Below are positions 18,991 to 32,664 of a stretch of 64,000 nucleotides of DNA, one piece after another. Source of the DNA: Manduca sexta (Eukaryota > Arthropoda > Insecta > Lepidoptera > Sphingidae); contig NC_051121.1 of the NCBI RefSeq assembly GCF_014839805.1, forward strand, positions 7,237,116 through 7,301,115, in the 5' to 3' direction. The notes under the pieces were generated by a model. The model was not told the DNA's origin and made no database searches. It saw only the letters and a program-made list of their open reading frames with translations. The position numbers and the translations under genes are program-made. The first letter of the stretch is position 1; each line of letters begins with the position of its first letter.

Positions 18991-19290
18991 GCGAAATCAT
19001 TCATTTTATTTTTATACAGAGCATTATTCTCACAATGGCAATGTAAAATTCCGCGTCCGCATTGGCAGACAGGAGGCGCGACCGGCTCTAGGTGTAATGG
19101 TTGTTAACGTCGCGCGCGGTCTGTTAACTAAGCGAGTATAAACAAGCGCAGTAACTGCTGTAATCCGAGTGATGAAGCCGACGACGGCGGCGGAGAATGC
19201 AGAAAAGCTGTGCAATCTGAGGCGAGCTGCGGCGGCGGCGTCGGCGGCACGCTCGCACATACGCGGTACTTAGCGCGCGATTTTCTCAGA
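18991..19290 (-). promoter_or_regulatory. CpG-rich putative promoter / 5' UTR upstream of the 18-kb exon
   Basis: Unmethylated-looking CpG-rich sequence (many CGCG, GGCGGCGG runs) continues upstream of the coding-like exon up to about 19,290 and then drops abruptly to AT-rich intron. In an insect intron this is a typical signature of a 5' exon and its promoter. No TATA box at a convincing position was found. The assignment rests on composition only. Confidence 0.35.
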
Positions 19291-22200
19291 TTTTCCACGT
19301 AATCAATTTACGTGGTTTAATGGCGGTATGCGGGGGATGGTGTGGTGAGGTGGCGGGGGGTTGCAGCACGGCGCATCTGGCGGGTGCGACTGTGCAGGTA
19401 GACGCGCACATTTTTGTTCCGGAATTCCTTTAAACGCATTTGCAATCCCGTCCTGGCCGAGTTTGTAAGTCTTATGCCCGCGCACTTACTGCATAAATCG
19501 GACAGGGCGAAACATATCCAGCTATACACCGAAATCCTGCTTTGAATCGTTTAAACGCGGTGTGGTTCAGATTATATCTAGTCTGAGAGCGACTGTATCG
19601 GATCGGAATTCCTGGTATTTTTTCTAGATAACTAACCGCATAATTTCAAAGCACACGCGCGGCTGTTTGATTTTTCAATAGACACGAGGTCGGCCGGGCA
19701 CGTTGTTCGCAATGTGATATTATGTAAAAATATTTCATGAATCGTATATAAAATAATCGTATTGTATGTATTACAAAAAATGTAAATATACGACTATAGC
19801 CTTATACAGATGTGAATAAACAGCATACATTCGCGCAAGACATGAGCTATTTAAAGTCATTGAGTGATTTCTTACAATTCATTCTTACTTATACTTTAAA
19901 ACGTACGTCACTGGTATCTATTATGCAACATAATATAATGGCATTTATACAAAAAACTATAAAAACTAATTAAAAATGTGTACAGCCGGCGCGAAGGAAT
20001 TTGTTCGATATATCTCTTACGTATAAGCGTGAATAATAAAGGTTGTTTGATACTAAGAAATTCCAAATAGGCAATTTAATTCATAAAACTCAAAGTTAAC
20101 GAGTTGATGGTGTATGGACAGGTAATTTGGCACGATGCCCACATTCCACCGTCCGGTATGCACCACTAATGGCACCATGTGTTTTTTGCTAACATTTTAC
20201 CAACATACACCGGTAAAATTTCAGGTAATGACGAAAATAACACGGATAATGTATATATAACTATGTTCGTCTAAACGCGGACGAATACCGATCTTACACA
20301 CAATAACATAAAGCCAAATACTGAATAATTTGTCAAACGTTGAGGTGAGAAAACAAGTAAAAATGTAGCGGACAATTACCATTATTTTATACGAGGCGAA
20401 ACTGGTATTTTAAACAATTTCGAAGAAGAAAAGTTCATGTCGGTAAGCGTTTCTCGGGATCAAATTAGTGTCATTACCAAGGCTAGCGGACTCAACAAAA
20501 AGTCCTAAGTCGAAAAAAAACTCGAAACACATTTCGCCTATAAAGGTCGAAAATGTAGACTCGAATTACTAGCTAGTAAGCTCGTTTGTAACATATTTTT
20601 TTAAATTTCAGTAGAACCATAGATAAGTGAGTAAAAGTCGGTATAAAAGTTGTTTTTGATAATTATTTTCTTATTGTTGGAATCTGAGTTTGCCGCGGGG
20701 GTTTCTAGTGAGAGCATCTGCTTCCCCTGGACCGGTTGCGTTTCGACTCACTCTGTCGATCGCTGTCTCTTTTCTCTCCCACGGGATCTTGCTCGTGCAC
20801 CCGTCCCGTTCCCACCCGCAGCTCTACGGAACTAATTTTACGTCTTTTTTCTTCCCATTGCCTATATTCTGTAAACGGCCGACACATTGAAGTTTTCTTT
20901 GCCTCTTAAAAACTTATAGTTGATACTTTTTATGTTCTAATCAATTACCCAATGCCGACATTACGTTTATTACTGCAATAATAAATGTGTGCTGTTATAA
21001 CATTTCTACGACCGGTACTTAAACACGGGTAAATGTAATGTAAAAAGTTTTGATTAAAAGATCATAGACTCAAGCAATATAAAAAAAAAAGATTAAAAAT
21101 TTCGAACATCCTACTTCCCCCAAACCACAACAAACGAAGCCACAGCTAAAACAAAGGCCGGGAGTCCCACCAGATAATGCTTGTCCGTGCCCAAAACGTG
21201 GCCGGTGTTGGCCGTTTGTTTTTATTACGTTTGGACGGCGGGGCCTGGACGCGATTAAAATTCCTTACATACCTCCGCCTCACGCCTACCGTCCCTCGGC
21301 GCGCTCCATAGACCCCGCAATCGACTTACTGTTTGTGTTTTTTATATGGATATTAAGGGATGGATTGTCTATAGCTGTCTTGGCCGTATTAGTTTATTTC
21401 ACGGATCTTTTTAAAGGCTCTTTAACTCAATAAAAATATGTTTTACAGAATTCTAATTTTAAAATAACGTTCCTGCATTTGATTAACGTATTATTTGTAG
21501 GGCTGATACTTTCCATCCGAATTCTCTATACTCAAAAATCTGTACTTACTTCAATCCGTAATCGAAACCACAATATAATTTCTCTCTAGTATCTAGTAGA
21601 CTAGTATCTCGCCCTCCTCTTACACTGGATGTTGCATAGCTGCGGCAGAGTGTTACACATCTACCTACCCTTGAAAACGCGTGATGTTTAATCTAACGCC
21701 GTGTCTATCCCGTATAAAGTCTACGCACGCAGTACGGGCCGCAGCGCGTTCGCCAAGAAGCGGGCCCGCGGGCACCGATCGACAAACATGTTACTAAAAT
21801 CATTACTATTATTATATTATAGGTCCTTCGCCACGGACACAAACACTTGCGAACGTTATAGGACCTTTTTACAGCCTTTTTCATGAAGCGGTATTATCTT
21901 GAATCTATACTTAATATGTCTCGATCATTTCACTAGTTTATATTTATAAGCAACCTGTTTTGTAATAGATAGTAAAATTCATAACACATTTGCATCATCC
22001 GTTGTGGTTATAAGTAATTTAAAGAACGTAAGTAAATTTTCTTCAAATCGTACATATTTGTTATAATGTGAAAATAAATGTTGTCTGGCAATAAATTTAA
22101 ATAAATAGCTCAACTTATATCCTAAAATAACACTTTAAAATACTGTTTAGCAACTTAAAACATTTGTCAAACCTCAATTCGAAAACGGACAAAACTTATC

Positions 22201-23983
22201 ATGAACAAAAATTAATACATTTAAATTTAGAATTAATAAAACGAACTGCGGTAATCTGCATTCCTTGTCTCTGATAATAACTCACCGGCAACTACGTCGG
22301 TTTTAAAATAAAATTCTAAATCATTTTAACACAAGAGGTGTCAAAAACTGCGCATGCAAATAAACTTTTATGAACTTAATTTTCGAAGCACCAAAATGAT
22401 CTTTATAAGTGGGAAATATTTATTTATATTCATTTATTAACGATAATCCTTTAATCTGGTAAAGGCTTCAAAAGCGGGCGCATGTCGTCGAGTAAGTACG
22501 AGACAAATTATTTGATCCCAAGGTTAATTTCGGAGAACATTCCGAGCAGATTATGACTTTGTTTTGTGACAATAAAATAAACACGGCTGTCGCAAACTCT
22601 TGATCCCGAATTACATTATATTTTGAATGAATCTTTGCAAATAATTAATATCTACACATATACAAAGTTGTTTTACGTTACTCCGACCATTATCAATTTC
22701 CAAATTTATAAAAAAATATAGTATAATCAATTGATGAAAATATCCTAACAAAAAAACAATCTTAACTAATGAATATTTAAACCAAGCTAATATGAAAAGC
22801 AAAATCAAAAAGTATTTTTACGGTACTAACCTAACTTTCAAATTCAATAAAAAATCCAAAATTTTTAGGAAAAAAATGTAAGTCATATTCTTCAGAGGTT
22901 ATTTCTATAGAAGAAACAACTTCGGAAGAGAACACGATTATCAATGTTGCATGTTCTTAGAAGACAGTGGCTATAGCAGCGCACGGTCTGTGGAACCATG
23001 CGGACTTGGTTTCGAACCTACAACCTCACACTAGGTTACGAATAATGCGCTATCGAGCGTCGGTGCTGATTTAACAAAATAACAGATAAGTTTGATATAT
23101 CATACCAATTCGATATTTACTAAAACTATGATTTTATGCGACATTGTATTATTTAGACCTACTTTATGTTGAACATTTATACATAAATTTATCGAAAATA
23201 CATATATTAACTTAGTTTACATATAGACAATTTACAATATACATACATTGAAATTTTACTGCATTTCTAACTTATACAAACTACAGCTCAAAATAATAAA
23301 AACAGTTAAAATTCGTCATCTTACCAAACTTTACATGCTTTAATAATCTAATATTGTTTTTGAACATTTTATATGAAGATATCCGAACGCTCAAAGTTGC
23401 AAGAGCATCTCTCAAGTCTTTACAAAGAAAACAATTCACCAAATATTCATATTAATAAACTGTACACGAATGATGTCTAGCGTTACACACGATTATCCTT
23501 CCACGAGGAGAGGAAAAACATGAAAAAAATGTGGTGATTCAGGGCTGCTGTGCTACCGAAATACGCACAAGAAATAAATAGATATTAGGGAGTATAAAAG
23601 AAATAATGATTACTTTACCCATTTGTAATGCTACGTATACAGTTACAAGCTGTAATTTGAATATGAAAAATGTTGATCAAATATATAGACGGTTATGCAT
23701 TCAAACTCTAATAAAATGTAGGTATAGAAGAGTTATTTTAAATAAACTAATTCATTATCATTTTCCAAAATCTGCGCTTTAAATCTTTGAATCATATTTG
23801 TACAGAGTAAACGACGCCGTGATGCCTTAGTTCCACTTTCTTCCACATAAAATATCTGTGGTCATTTATCACGTCTACCAAATCTCTATCGGACTTAATT
23901 ACTAGATTAGGACTTTATAAAAATGTAGTTTATGTATGATGTATTGCAGCATTTGGGACCAGTGTTATTACTCGTTGTATTGG

Positions 23984-24290
23984 TTAAGGCGATACCTCAA
24001 GGTCCATTTTCATACATTTTGTTTCACCTTTAATCTGGGTAACTAAACAAGTATTGGCAAGTAAAGAATTTAAATTCACGTCTAGATAGTGATTAGTTCT
24101 CGCAGTTGAAAGAAAAACGTAAAAATAATTAATAATCATGGATATTTCGGCCTTTAAAATTTAATATGACGAAATTTAAAATCACTAACTAGACGTGAAT
24201 TTAAATTCTTTACTTGCCAATACTTGTTTAGTTACCCAGATTAAAGGTGAAACAAAATGTATGAAAATGGACCTTAAGGTATCGCCTTAA
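23984..24290. mobile_element. TTAA-flanked palindromic MITE, copy 3 (diverged ends, deleted right arm)
   Basis: TTAA flanks lie at 23,984-23,987 and 24,287-24,290. The outermost bases are GGCGATACCTCAAGGTCC rather than GGTGGTAGCTCAAGG, matched on both sides (compensating change), so this is a distinct subfamily. The right arm has lost the central segment after GACGAAATTTAAA. It lies within the 30-kb kibra intron. Confidence 0.82.
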
Positions 24291-24354
24291 CTGAAATATT
24301 ATATGATACAGTATTTAATACAAAGGATATATATTATTTAAATATAATATTTTA

Positions 24355-24540
24355 TGAGTCGACAACCCTAACGCGGCGGCGGGCGGGCGAGGCGCGGCCG
24401 CTCGAAACGCTCCGTCTGACGTATTCCTTTTTTACGCTCATATACTTATTATTGGGCCCAACCGCTCCTGGTGTTACGGCGGAGGAATGCGCCACAGAGC
24501 TGCGCACGCGCAGATGTGACGAGCTGGTTTTATTCATTTA
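24355..24540. other. GC-rich islet beside MITE copy 3
   Basis: About 180 bp of CpG-rich sequence sits 65 bp from MITE copy 3. The minus strand is open for 61 codons (RVRSSVAHSSAVTPGAVGP...SSGRASPARRRVRVVDS) but shows no convincing splice sites or homology. It may be an unannotated short exon, a promoter, or a repeat relic. Confidence 0.2.
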
Positions 24541-27159
24541 TATAAATAAAAAATATTGTAAAGTTTCATGGAAGTTATTTGGCTGTTTATATTTTGTATT
24601 AGAATAGTCTTCATTGTTTAAAGCAAAGGCCAAGAATATGATACAAAGTATAATTCTATGTGCCATTAATTATCTAGAGAAGTAGAGTGCGTAGTATATG
24701 TACAGAATAATAATTAAAAATTGTTTTTCATTACATGTAAAATTTTATATAACTCCAACAGGTACTATTATATCTTTAAGAAAACTATCACAATCTAACA
24801 TGAGAAAGCATATCTTTACACAAAACACCAGAATATTTAATCTCTAATTCTCCGCCTGTCTAAAACAACGCATCAACAAAAAAAATGTAATTTCAAGTTA
24901 CCGTTCACATTACAGTAATGATAGGACGGTTCACTGTACCCCATTACAAGTTCATTGCATAGTACGCGCCTATTATCAATTCCATAAATATATTTATAAC
25001 AATCAACCTATCAGTTTGGAACGCCGGCCATAGTAGCCATTGCAGGCAACTGTGCGCTCTAAACTTTATGAGAAGTCATCCATCACAACACTGGGACCGC
25101 TCGCGACATTTTAACTACCAAAAAAAACCTTTTATAATTTTTTAAAAGCAAATAAATAACTCTATATGGCACTGTTTGACATTTAACACCGTGTTTTCAT
25201 AATAATTTCGTCATGTCAAAATGTACTGTTATGTTGTAAAAAGGCTTCTTTGCTTGGTCTGAGTGTAGTACTAAATACTGTAGTTAAAAATAAGTTTTTT
25301 AAGAGAAACCGATTACCTATGAAGATATTATATTGAAGACTAGTTTGATGAATAAATGACCATTCAACCCCGTTCTCCCTGCGATAAAAAATGCATTTGC
25401 AAAAAATTTCTTTCTTATTAACATTAATTCTCAATAACATCTGAAATACAAAATTTTAAAACGCAAGGCCCCATTTACGACCTCCGTACGATAAACACTC
25501 GTGGAATGCGAGAAAAAAATAAGCGAGCGAACACCCTCGTGAGAAATGAAAAAAAAAGCAGGGACTTTGTCGTCGATGGGAATCGTGGGTTCCAGGAATT
25601 CGCGTGCCGTCCTCACTACAATGTTATTTTTTTTTTATTATTTTTTTACGTCTATTGTATGCCAAGATTCGTTGCTAGGATCGGCGAACGTAAAAATCCA
25701 TTCATATTATAATTAGCTTCGAACGTAGTACTACGAGATCTTGATTTAGTTTTTATACGCTTTTTAGATTATTTCACTTAAAAAACTGGTCCACTATGAT
25801 TATTCTGTACGGTGGCGCAGACTATGCGGTATTCAGGACGGCTGGTATTTTAATGAACTGAGATATTTTATGGAGAAATTTAATTTGGATTCCATGCCTT
25901 GGTATTTGACAAATGACATCAAGGTATGGAGTTTTAGAATTTTAATGTATCCGTTGCTCATGCGCGCATTTTTTAAAAATAAATAAAATTATTAAATTAA
26001 AGCACGCCTATATTTTTCAAAATAAATGTTTCTCTGATGGATTATTAATAGTTTATCACCGTTAATTTTTTCCCTAATTTATATATAAATTCAAAGGCAC
26101 TAGCCATTCTTATAATAAGAAGAATCCATAAGAATCCTTAATATTAAAAGAATATTCCGAACTGTAGAAAATTATACACGTCCTCAATAGAATTTGCCAA
26201 CCCGACGACGTTCTGTAACCCTCGGAATCATGCGCATAGAATCCTAGCAATCTGTTGTAAGTGCGCGTGAGCAGTTTGCTAATTACAATTGCAGTGTTAC
26301 AAGCATAACAATTAAATTCCACATATCTTTACGCGACCTTTTTAACGTGTACTGTAAATTATGAGCGTTTACGTAGCCGGATCTTACTGAGGTATCGAAA
26401 GGGTAAAACTATTTTCGACTCAAAATTCTTCACGTGAGATATGTATTTGGAATGGCTCTTAAATTTGAATCGATAGATTTATTCAGTCTACCTCTTCACA
26501 CCTAAAAGCATAAAATATCGAGCAAGCATAACAACTATAGCATACAAATGCACATAACCTCAAATTCAAGCAAAACACATTTTCGCAAGCTAAAACACGT
26601 TCAGTAAAAAGCACCTCCGCTTTCGCTTAGGAACTCTTGAAACTATAGGAGTACATATGTGTGGAGTGCCGGGTGCGAGGGACCCCAAGGTCCGACGGAG
26701 GTCGCCCGACGGCGCACGCGTCGTGAAAACAATCTCCTGTTACGGCGCAAGCGCGGGGAGTGTTCGGGTATGCAGGCTGTTGTTTTTTGAGAGACATAAA
26801 AAGCATAATATGTTTTTGTATGTGAAAATAGGTAACGTGATATATGTATTTATCTTTTGTATGGGTTTCATAACTATACTTAACACTGGTTTTAAGAGCT
26901 AAATAGTACTAAGTAGTTGAAGAAGATTATTGTATTTCTTTTACATGAATTTGTAAAGGAGAATTTTAGACTATTTGTTAGGTTTAAACGATTGATAAAA
27001 TATTCAAACATAACATTTTAAAGACAAGGACGAATTAGCCACTTAATATGGGAGTCGGGGGGCACGATCACAATATTGTTCAAACATAATTCACATGTCC
27101 GAATAAGCACAGAAAGTATGCGTCTCATTTGGTTTACGACTAAGTGTAACATTAGCCGG

Positions 27160-27250
27160 TCGCAACAATGGCGCACGCGCTGAGGTCGCCGCGCCGGGTC
27201 GAGGACGCGTCGAAGCCTTCCCGCCCGCCCGGCCTTCGGTACGTGCCACA
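27160..27250. other. GC-rich islet with ATG and donor-like site
   Basis: On the plus strand CAACAATGGCGCACGCGCTG begins MAHALRSPRRVEDASKPS, ending GGCCTTCG|GTACGT, a layout that could be a tiny 5' coding exon. On the minus strand another frame reads YRRPGGREGFDASSTRRGD. Only one can be right, and neither has recognised homology. Confidence 0.2.
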
Positions 27251-29611
27251 ACTAGTGATTTGTGTTACATATAACTACAGTCCTTATAAAACAAAACTCA
27301 ATTTAAATGAAAATGAAATGACTAAATATTATCTAAATAAAATGATGAATAACATCTTATACCCAAAGGTTGTTACAGTACTCCTTAAATTTATTACTTC
27401 AAATGTATCAATATAATAATCACCCATTTTCTTCGCGCCTTTATATTTTCTGATACAATTGTTGATCATAATATAAGTGATACGTATCTGTTCCTGTCTA
27501 CAACATTATTTAACAAGAGTTAAAGGTACCACTAATAATTATTAAGACTATTAAACGAAGCTATAGCCCTAGCAACAGTTTCTATAATGTATGAATTCTG
27601 CTAATTTTTAATAAAAAATAAACGAACATCAATATACTGCTAGCCGCTAAAGTAATCTACGCACGACACCAATTAGTTCTTATAAAAGATATATAGACAT
27701 TTATCTATGTCGCAATACTTAATTGTCCTCACAGGCTACCAAGAAACGTTACAAAAGGACATGAAAAACACACGCAGCATAAAGCACGAAATCCAACGTG
27801 TGGCAGACGTTGAAAAATATGTCGGTGTAAAAATGCGACAATGCCCCCATCCAAGCCGTCATCCTCTCATGATTGAAGCAAGGAAAGTTACATTCCATTC
27901 CGCCGGCGCGTACTCGAAAATCATGGTGGGTCATATTTTATTCTCGCTTGATAACCGTAGCGTAATGTATGTACAATGGTTTTTTAAATTAGAACGTCAG
28001 ATACTGTGGTTCGAGATATTACTAGATTTCTGAAACTTAGTCAAGGAAAGATGCTTCGGTACTATAATCATTGTTTTAGTAATCTCTATATCTAATATGA
28101 CCTACCATTAATTTGATTACTTTAAAATATTACAAACTTATTTAATTTAAAATTTTCCTGTTTTCATAAAAGCAATGAAGTACGAGCAATCATAATTAAA
28201 AAAGATATAAAACAATAATAAAGTGACATTACTGACTACACTACCACTTTAATGTTACCAAATATTAATAATATCAGCAGGGGATCCAAGCAGGATACCC
28301 CCGCTACTTTCCCTCAATTCGTCACCGGCGTACACAACGGACATATTTAATGAACTAAAGAATCCCCGGCATACAAAACTCGTTTTATTTTTATGGTTAA
28401 GATTTAAGGACAATGGTGCTACCGACTTACGCACAACCAGATTAGATAGTGTTAAATGAGTTTGTGTAAACTACTAGCCTTTTAAATTTGATTTTTTATT
28501 GTCGTAACGTGTCACATTAGAGTGCGCATTCAATGTGCTCCGGCCTAATCTCATTTCAGATCGAATTGCTTTGTTGTTGGAATTCTTGTTTAATATCTTT
28601 AGAAAATGTATGTTGGTGATGGTAATCAATTTTTATGTATGCGTTTGTTGCATCATCTATTGTATCTGTTCATGGAATTTTATTCGTAGTATTTTTGATG
28701 TAAAAAAAACTTTCTGATCTAAAAGTCAATTTATTTTGTTCGTAATCTGCTGTCTTATGCATAACGTACGGATAATAGATGGCGCTATTAACAAAATATC
28801 ACGTAAAAAGAAAACATTTTTAAATTTCGAACGCGTACATAATTATAATGTGCCGTGAACGCACCGGGTCAAGAGTGTGGTAATGTCACTAGCTTAAAAT
28901 AAGACGTATGGAATGTTTATATGGAATTCCAAAGTTTATGTTCCAATACACGGTAATGTAGGTAGAATGTTTAGCATATAAATTTGGCTAATGCGCGTAT
29001 TCATTGCTTACTGAGATACGGAACGTGATTGGTACGATTTGATTGGAACATAAACATACGTTTGGGTAAACATTATTCGACAATTAATCTAAAATATCAT
29101 TAAGTTTTTACGTACATATTCTAATACGCTTGAGTAAAAAGTAAAGCCTATACGTGACTTCAAACATGACAAAATTCCTTACATAAAGAACATAATAGAA
29201 AGCATACAGAATAAACAAAAGCACAACGCACAACTCTCGAAGCATCCACAACATTCACAAACGAACAGATGCTCAACAACGTTGCAATTATAACAATTTC
29301 GTTCACATTTTACCATACAATTAGTCATAACTGCAGAGCCGGTAATTTATCAGTAGCCGATGCGGCTCGCACGTATGTTATAATTATTTAAATTATTTAA
29401 AAAACACCCGTTGAAATACAAGACATATCTCTTGAATACCATTACAAATCTTAATATGTACTGTTGGTATAAAATATTGATCGCTTCGGGGCATCTGCGT
29501 TCCAATGAAACAATGATATCGGTTTTTTACTGCCAAGGTCTCGTCTCTAGTGTGTAATCTTCTAAATTGAGATTATAATTATATCAACATACATCATAGA
29601 GTAAAAAGACG

Positions 29612-29720
29612 CTAACATCTGGCGATAGGCTCGCCCCCTGACACATCATGGGACGGAATACACTTGGCGTAGTGTGGGTGCACGCCTATGCCTACTCCTT
29701 TGGATGAAAGGTGTGATTAC
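29612..29720 (+). mobile_element. SINE fragment, opposite orientation
   Basis: GATAGGCTCGCCCCCTGACA, CATCATGGGACGGAATACAC and CCTATGCCTACTCCTTTGG are the complement of the SINE body seen at 16.7, 41.6 and 52.7 kb. Only the 3' body is present; the tRNA-like head is missing. Confidence 0.6.
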
Positions 29721-30143
29721 GTCTGATAACATCTAGATTTAGATTTGGAAAGAACGTAGACGTTATTGTAGGGATAATAACTTACCTCTCATCGTTTTCT
29801 ACCATTTCACGTGAACTCTACATTTATAGCGCAATGAACTATGAAAAAAAAACGCAGAAATCTACCCAAATATAAATCTGAAATAAAACTAACTTGTTTG
29901 TAAAATAATTGCCCAAAAATCGAGATCTTCACAATCTGTGATGCAGGAATGCATTGTGACCTCGACGAGCCACATTCTTACTCCGGTAGTTTTACGATGT
30001 TACCGTCTTCGTGTATTGTTTATTCATTAGATAAGTTACCATTCGATCTGCGTTAATCTTAACCTAAAAACTTTTATTGATCTCTGTTTATTGGTAACAC
30101 TTTTATGGCGATCGAAATCTATGAGTATGTATATTGGTTAATA

Positions 30144-30386
30144 CTTCGACAGTACCCGAGAACAAAATCTCATTTGCAATGTCTAGTTGCAGTATCTAGG
30201 TTTTAAGTTAAGTGAAAATATAAATATCAATTGACTAACTTCAAAATAGAAATTAAATAAATTTTTGATAACAATCAATAGTTTCGAAATAAGTAATTGA
30301 TATTTATATTTTCACTTAACTTAAAACCTTCATACTGAAACTAGACATTTTGCAGATGAGATTTTGTTCTCGGAGACCGTCGACTT
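30144..30386. mobile_element. palindromic MITE in the 30-kb intron
   Basis: The two arms are inverted copies: GAGAACAAAATCTCAT...ATGTCTAGT...GGTTTTAAGTTAAGTGAA on the left, and the complement on the right, ending near GTTCTCGG. The arms are about 95 bp with a short unpaired centre. They differ at several positions, so the copy is old. I cannot identify a clear target duplication. Confidence 0.7.
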
Positions 30387-32436
30387 ATTCTTTGACATGG
30401 AGCCAGTGTTCAATTAAAAACAGCTCCTTGATAATTGCAAATATCTTGAAATAACTACGACAGAATGTGAAAATCTTAATTAACAAACTTAATGATTAAT
30501 GTCTACTCAAAGATGACTCAACAGTCTATCACCTCTCCTGCTTCGTAGTACATTAAAACCTTACAGCATTAAAATATTTGAGGCGTCGCATCATAAATTT
30601 GAATATCGTAATTTCTCAAAGCATTAGAAGTTAAGTATCTGTGACGTCAAATCTCACCAAACTTATTTCCCAACTATAACGAACAAAGGGCCAGTTATGG
30701 TCCACATTAACCTCTCCTTTATTGGTCCGTAAAAATTCCATATCAAATATCATGACGGACACGAAAAGGTGACATTCCACGCACATTTGTCATACGTGGT
30801 ATTATCTGGTACACATTCATCGTTACTTTAAAACTTTTATAATGTGTGTTAAGTGTTGGAATGTACGGCAATGGAATTGACTTAGGAAATATTTTATATG
30901 TTATAATTACAGGGCTCTTGTTATTTGGCTTTTGGTTATTGTGGAGTAGTCTATATTTTTAATAAAACTCTATGTTACTACTATCTTATTTTTTTTTATT
31001 AAATGGTACGTCTTACAAGACTATCATGGGCAAAAGGAAAGGGAAGCTTGTTTTTTACAAGCGGCAGCTGTCAAACTTGGCAGCTGACACACGTCAAGTT
31101 GACACTTACAGAAACGCCACCACAGACAGTCAAAATAATTAAATCACTCTTTGCTACAGTTATATTTGATTTTGTGATATTGATGTTTCTAGGTTATCTC
31201 TGAATTCTATCCGCCGTGTAAATTGCTCAACACCGTTTGACACAAAAATATTACCAACTGTCAAAAGTTGTACGAAAAAAATCTCTACCCCATTCACCAC
31301 CCACATAAACAAAAGCCTTAGAAACATTTACTATAAACCTTTTATCATCATATCTTTTATACGATATAATAAAACATGAATAGCTTTCATACAAACAAAC
31401 ATAAAACGCTTTAAGTGAATATAAAGACTAGAATACGACAGCTTCCTGTCAAAGAGTAGTAAGTAAGAAATCTCAATTCAATAGATACTTTGCCTTTGAG
31501 AGCTGAATGGCCAAATAAAAATATGTATGGACACTGGTCTTTCGCAGTCACATGAGTTCAAAAGGTAATGTTCAAGGTACAAACGATGTCAGACTGAAAA
31601 GTTCCAATAAAAAATTAAAGAATAAATGGACACACTCATAAAATGGAAATTTTAAAACCAATTGTCATACTATTAAATTTTACTGCGATCTACAATATAG
31701 GAGTCCATTTTATTGCGCCTATTAGAGTAATATGTTTATTCATGTTTAATAATGAAACCTCAACGAGAAACACCGGAAATGGGGAGATAAAGATTACACG
31801 CATGATATGGAAAATAAAAAACATATAAAAGGTCAGAATTTAACAACCAGATACATCAGACCTACAGATAAAATGAAAAGCCTACGTCATATTTTAATCA
31901 ACTACCAAAATACCATGAGTAACATTCTTTTCAAATTTCATGAATAATTTAGAATAAATAAATTACAATGACATCGTATTCTTAAATAGAATCAAGTAGA
32001 ACTTAAGCTATATTCGTAATCTTAATCTTATCAAAACATCTTTATTCCGTCGTATTAAGTATAATTATTGAACACGTTTACGTGATTTCGTGCCGAATCT
32101 CGATTTAATTTATTAATTTGAGAGCCCGCGCACTTAGCGGTGAGCACATTTTTTTCGTTTCCTTTTGTGCACTGATCCTCATTCTACGCATACCAAATGT
32201 ATGACTGTGAACGCACGTGTTTTAATGACTGCATGCAAACCATTCAAATGGAATTTAAATATCAAAAGGAACGGTCCCCCTTAATGATACCTACATATCT
32301 TATTCGGCATTAAGACTGAACGAGCACGCTGGTAATGCTTTTTTAAATTGCATTTGCGTAGGTTTTTACGAAATATCTGAGTAAAATTACCAAGTATCCA
32401 TTTCACAGAAACCTTAATCCCATCCAAAACAAACAG

Positions 32437-32664
32437 ACACACATTATGTCTTTTATTCCTGAACGCAGAAGCAGGGCAGCGATTTATTGACGGATATATT
32501 CCCTCCCATGATGTGATGGGGTGAGCCTATCGCCTGGCAGGCACAAATTCCTGACTCCAGACTAATAGTGAGCGGGAAACCAATTTGTCCGGAATATGAA
32601 CCCGGGAGCTAGGAGCAGTGGTTGTACCATGGATGCAATACTACCACACCGCCAAGGCAGTTTT
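32437..32664 (-). mobile_element. tRNA-headed SINE, copy 2 (degraded)
   Basis: This copy shares the body block CCCATGATGTGATGGGGTGAGCCTATCGCC and the head region ending ACCGCCAAGGCAG (plus-strand view) with the copy at 16.7 kb. The B-box is degraded. Same orientation as kibra, in the 30-kb intron. Confidence 0.65.

Noticed and set aside
18704..19000. Minus-strand 98-codon frame with FRFDELITTDGRGPEAGAP
   Set aside because: It looks protein-like, but it ends in TAA before the better-supported PPxY region, and the overlapping frame (ending in MWSQPP) has higher GC3 and continues into it. I kept the latter as the working reading without excluding this one.
18677..19141. Plus-strand 154-codon ORF across the CpG island
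   Set aside because: Arg/Pro-rich shadow frame opposite the minus-strand coding-like sequence; no natural start context or splice structure.
22955..23065. tRNA-like stretch TTGGTTTCGAACCTACAACC
   Set aside because: A B-box-like motif alone; no foldable tRNA and no clear SINE body. Could be a further SINE relic but I cannot support it.
27707..28033. 108-codon plus-strand ORF
   Set aside because: Contains no family signature and has background base composition; treated as chance.
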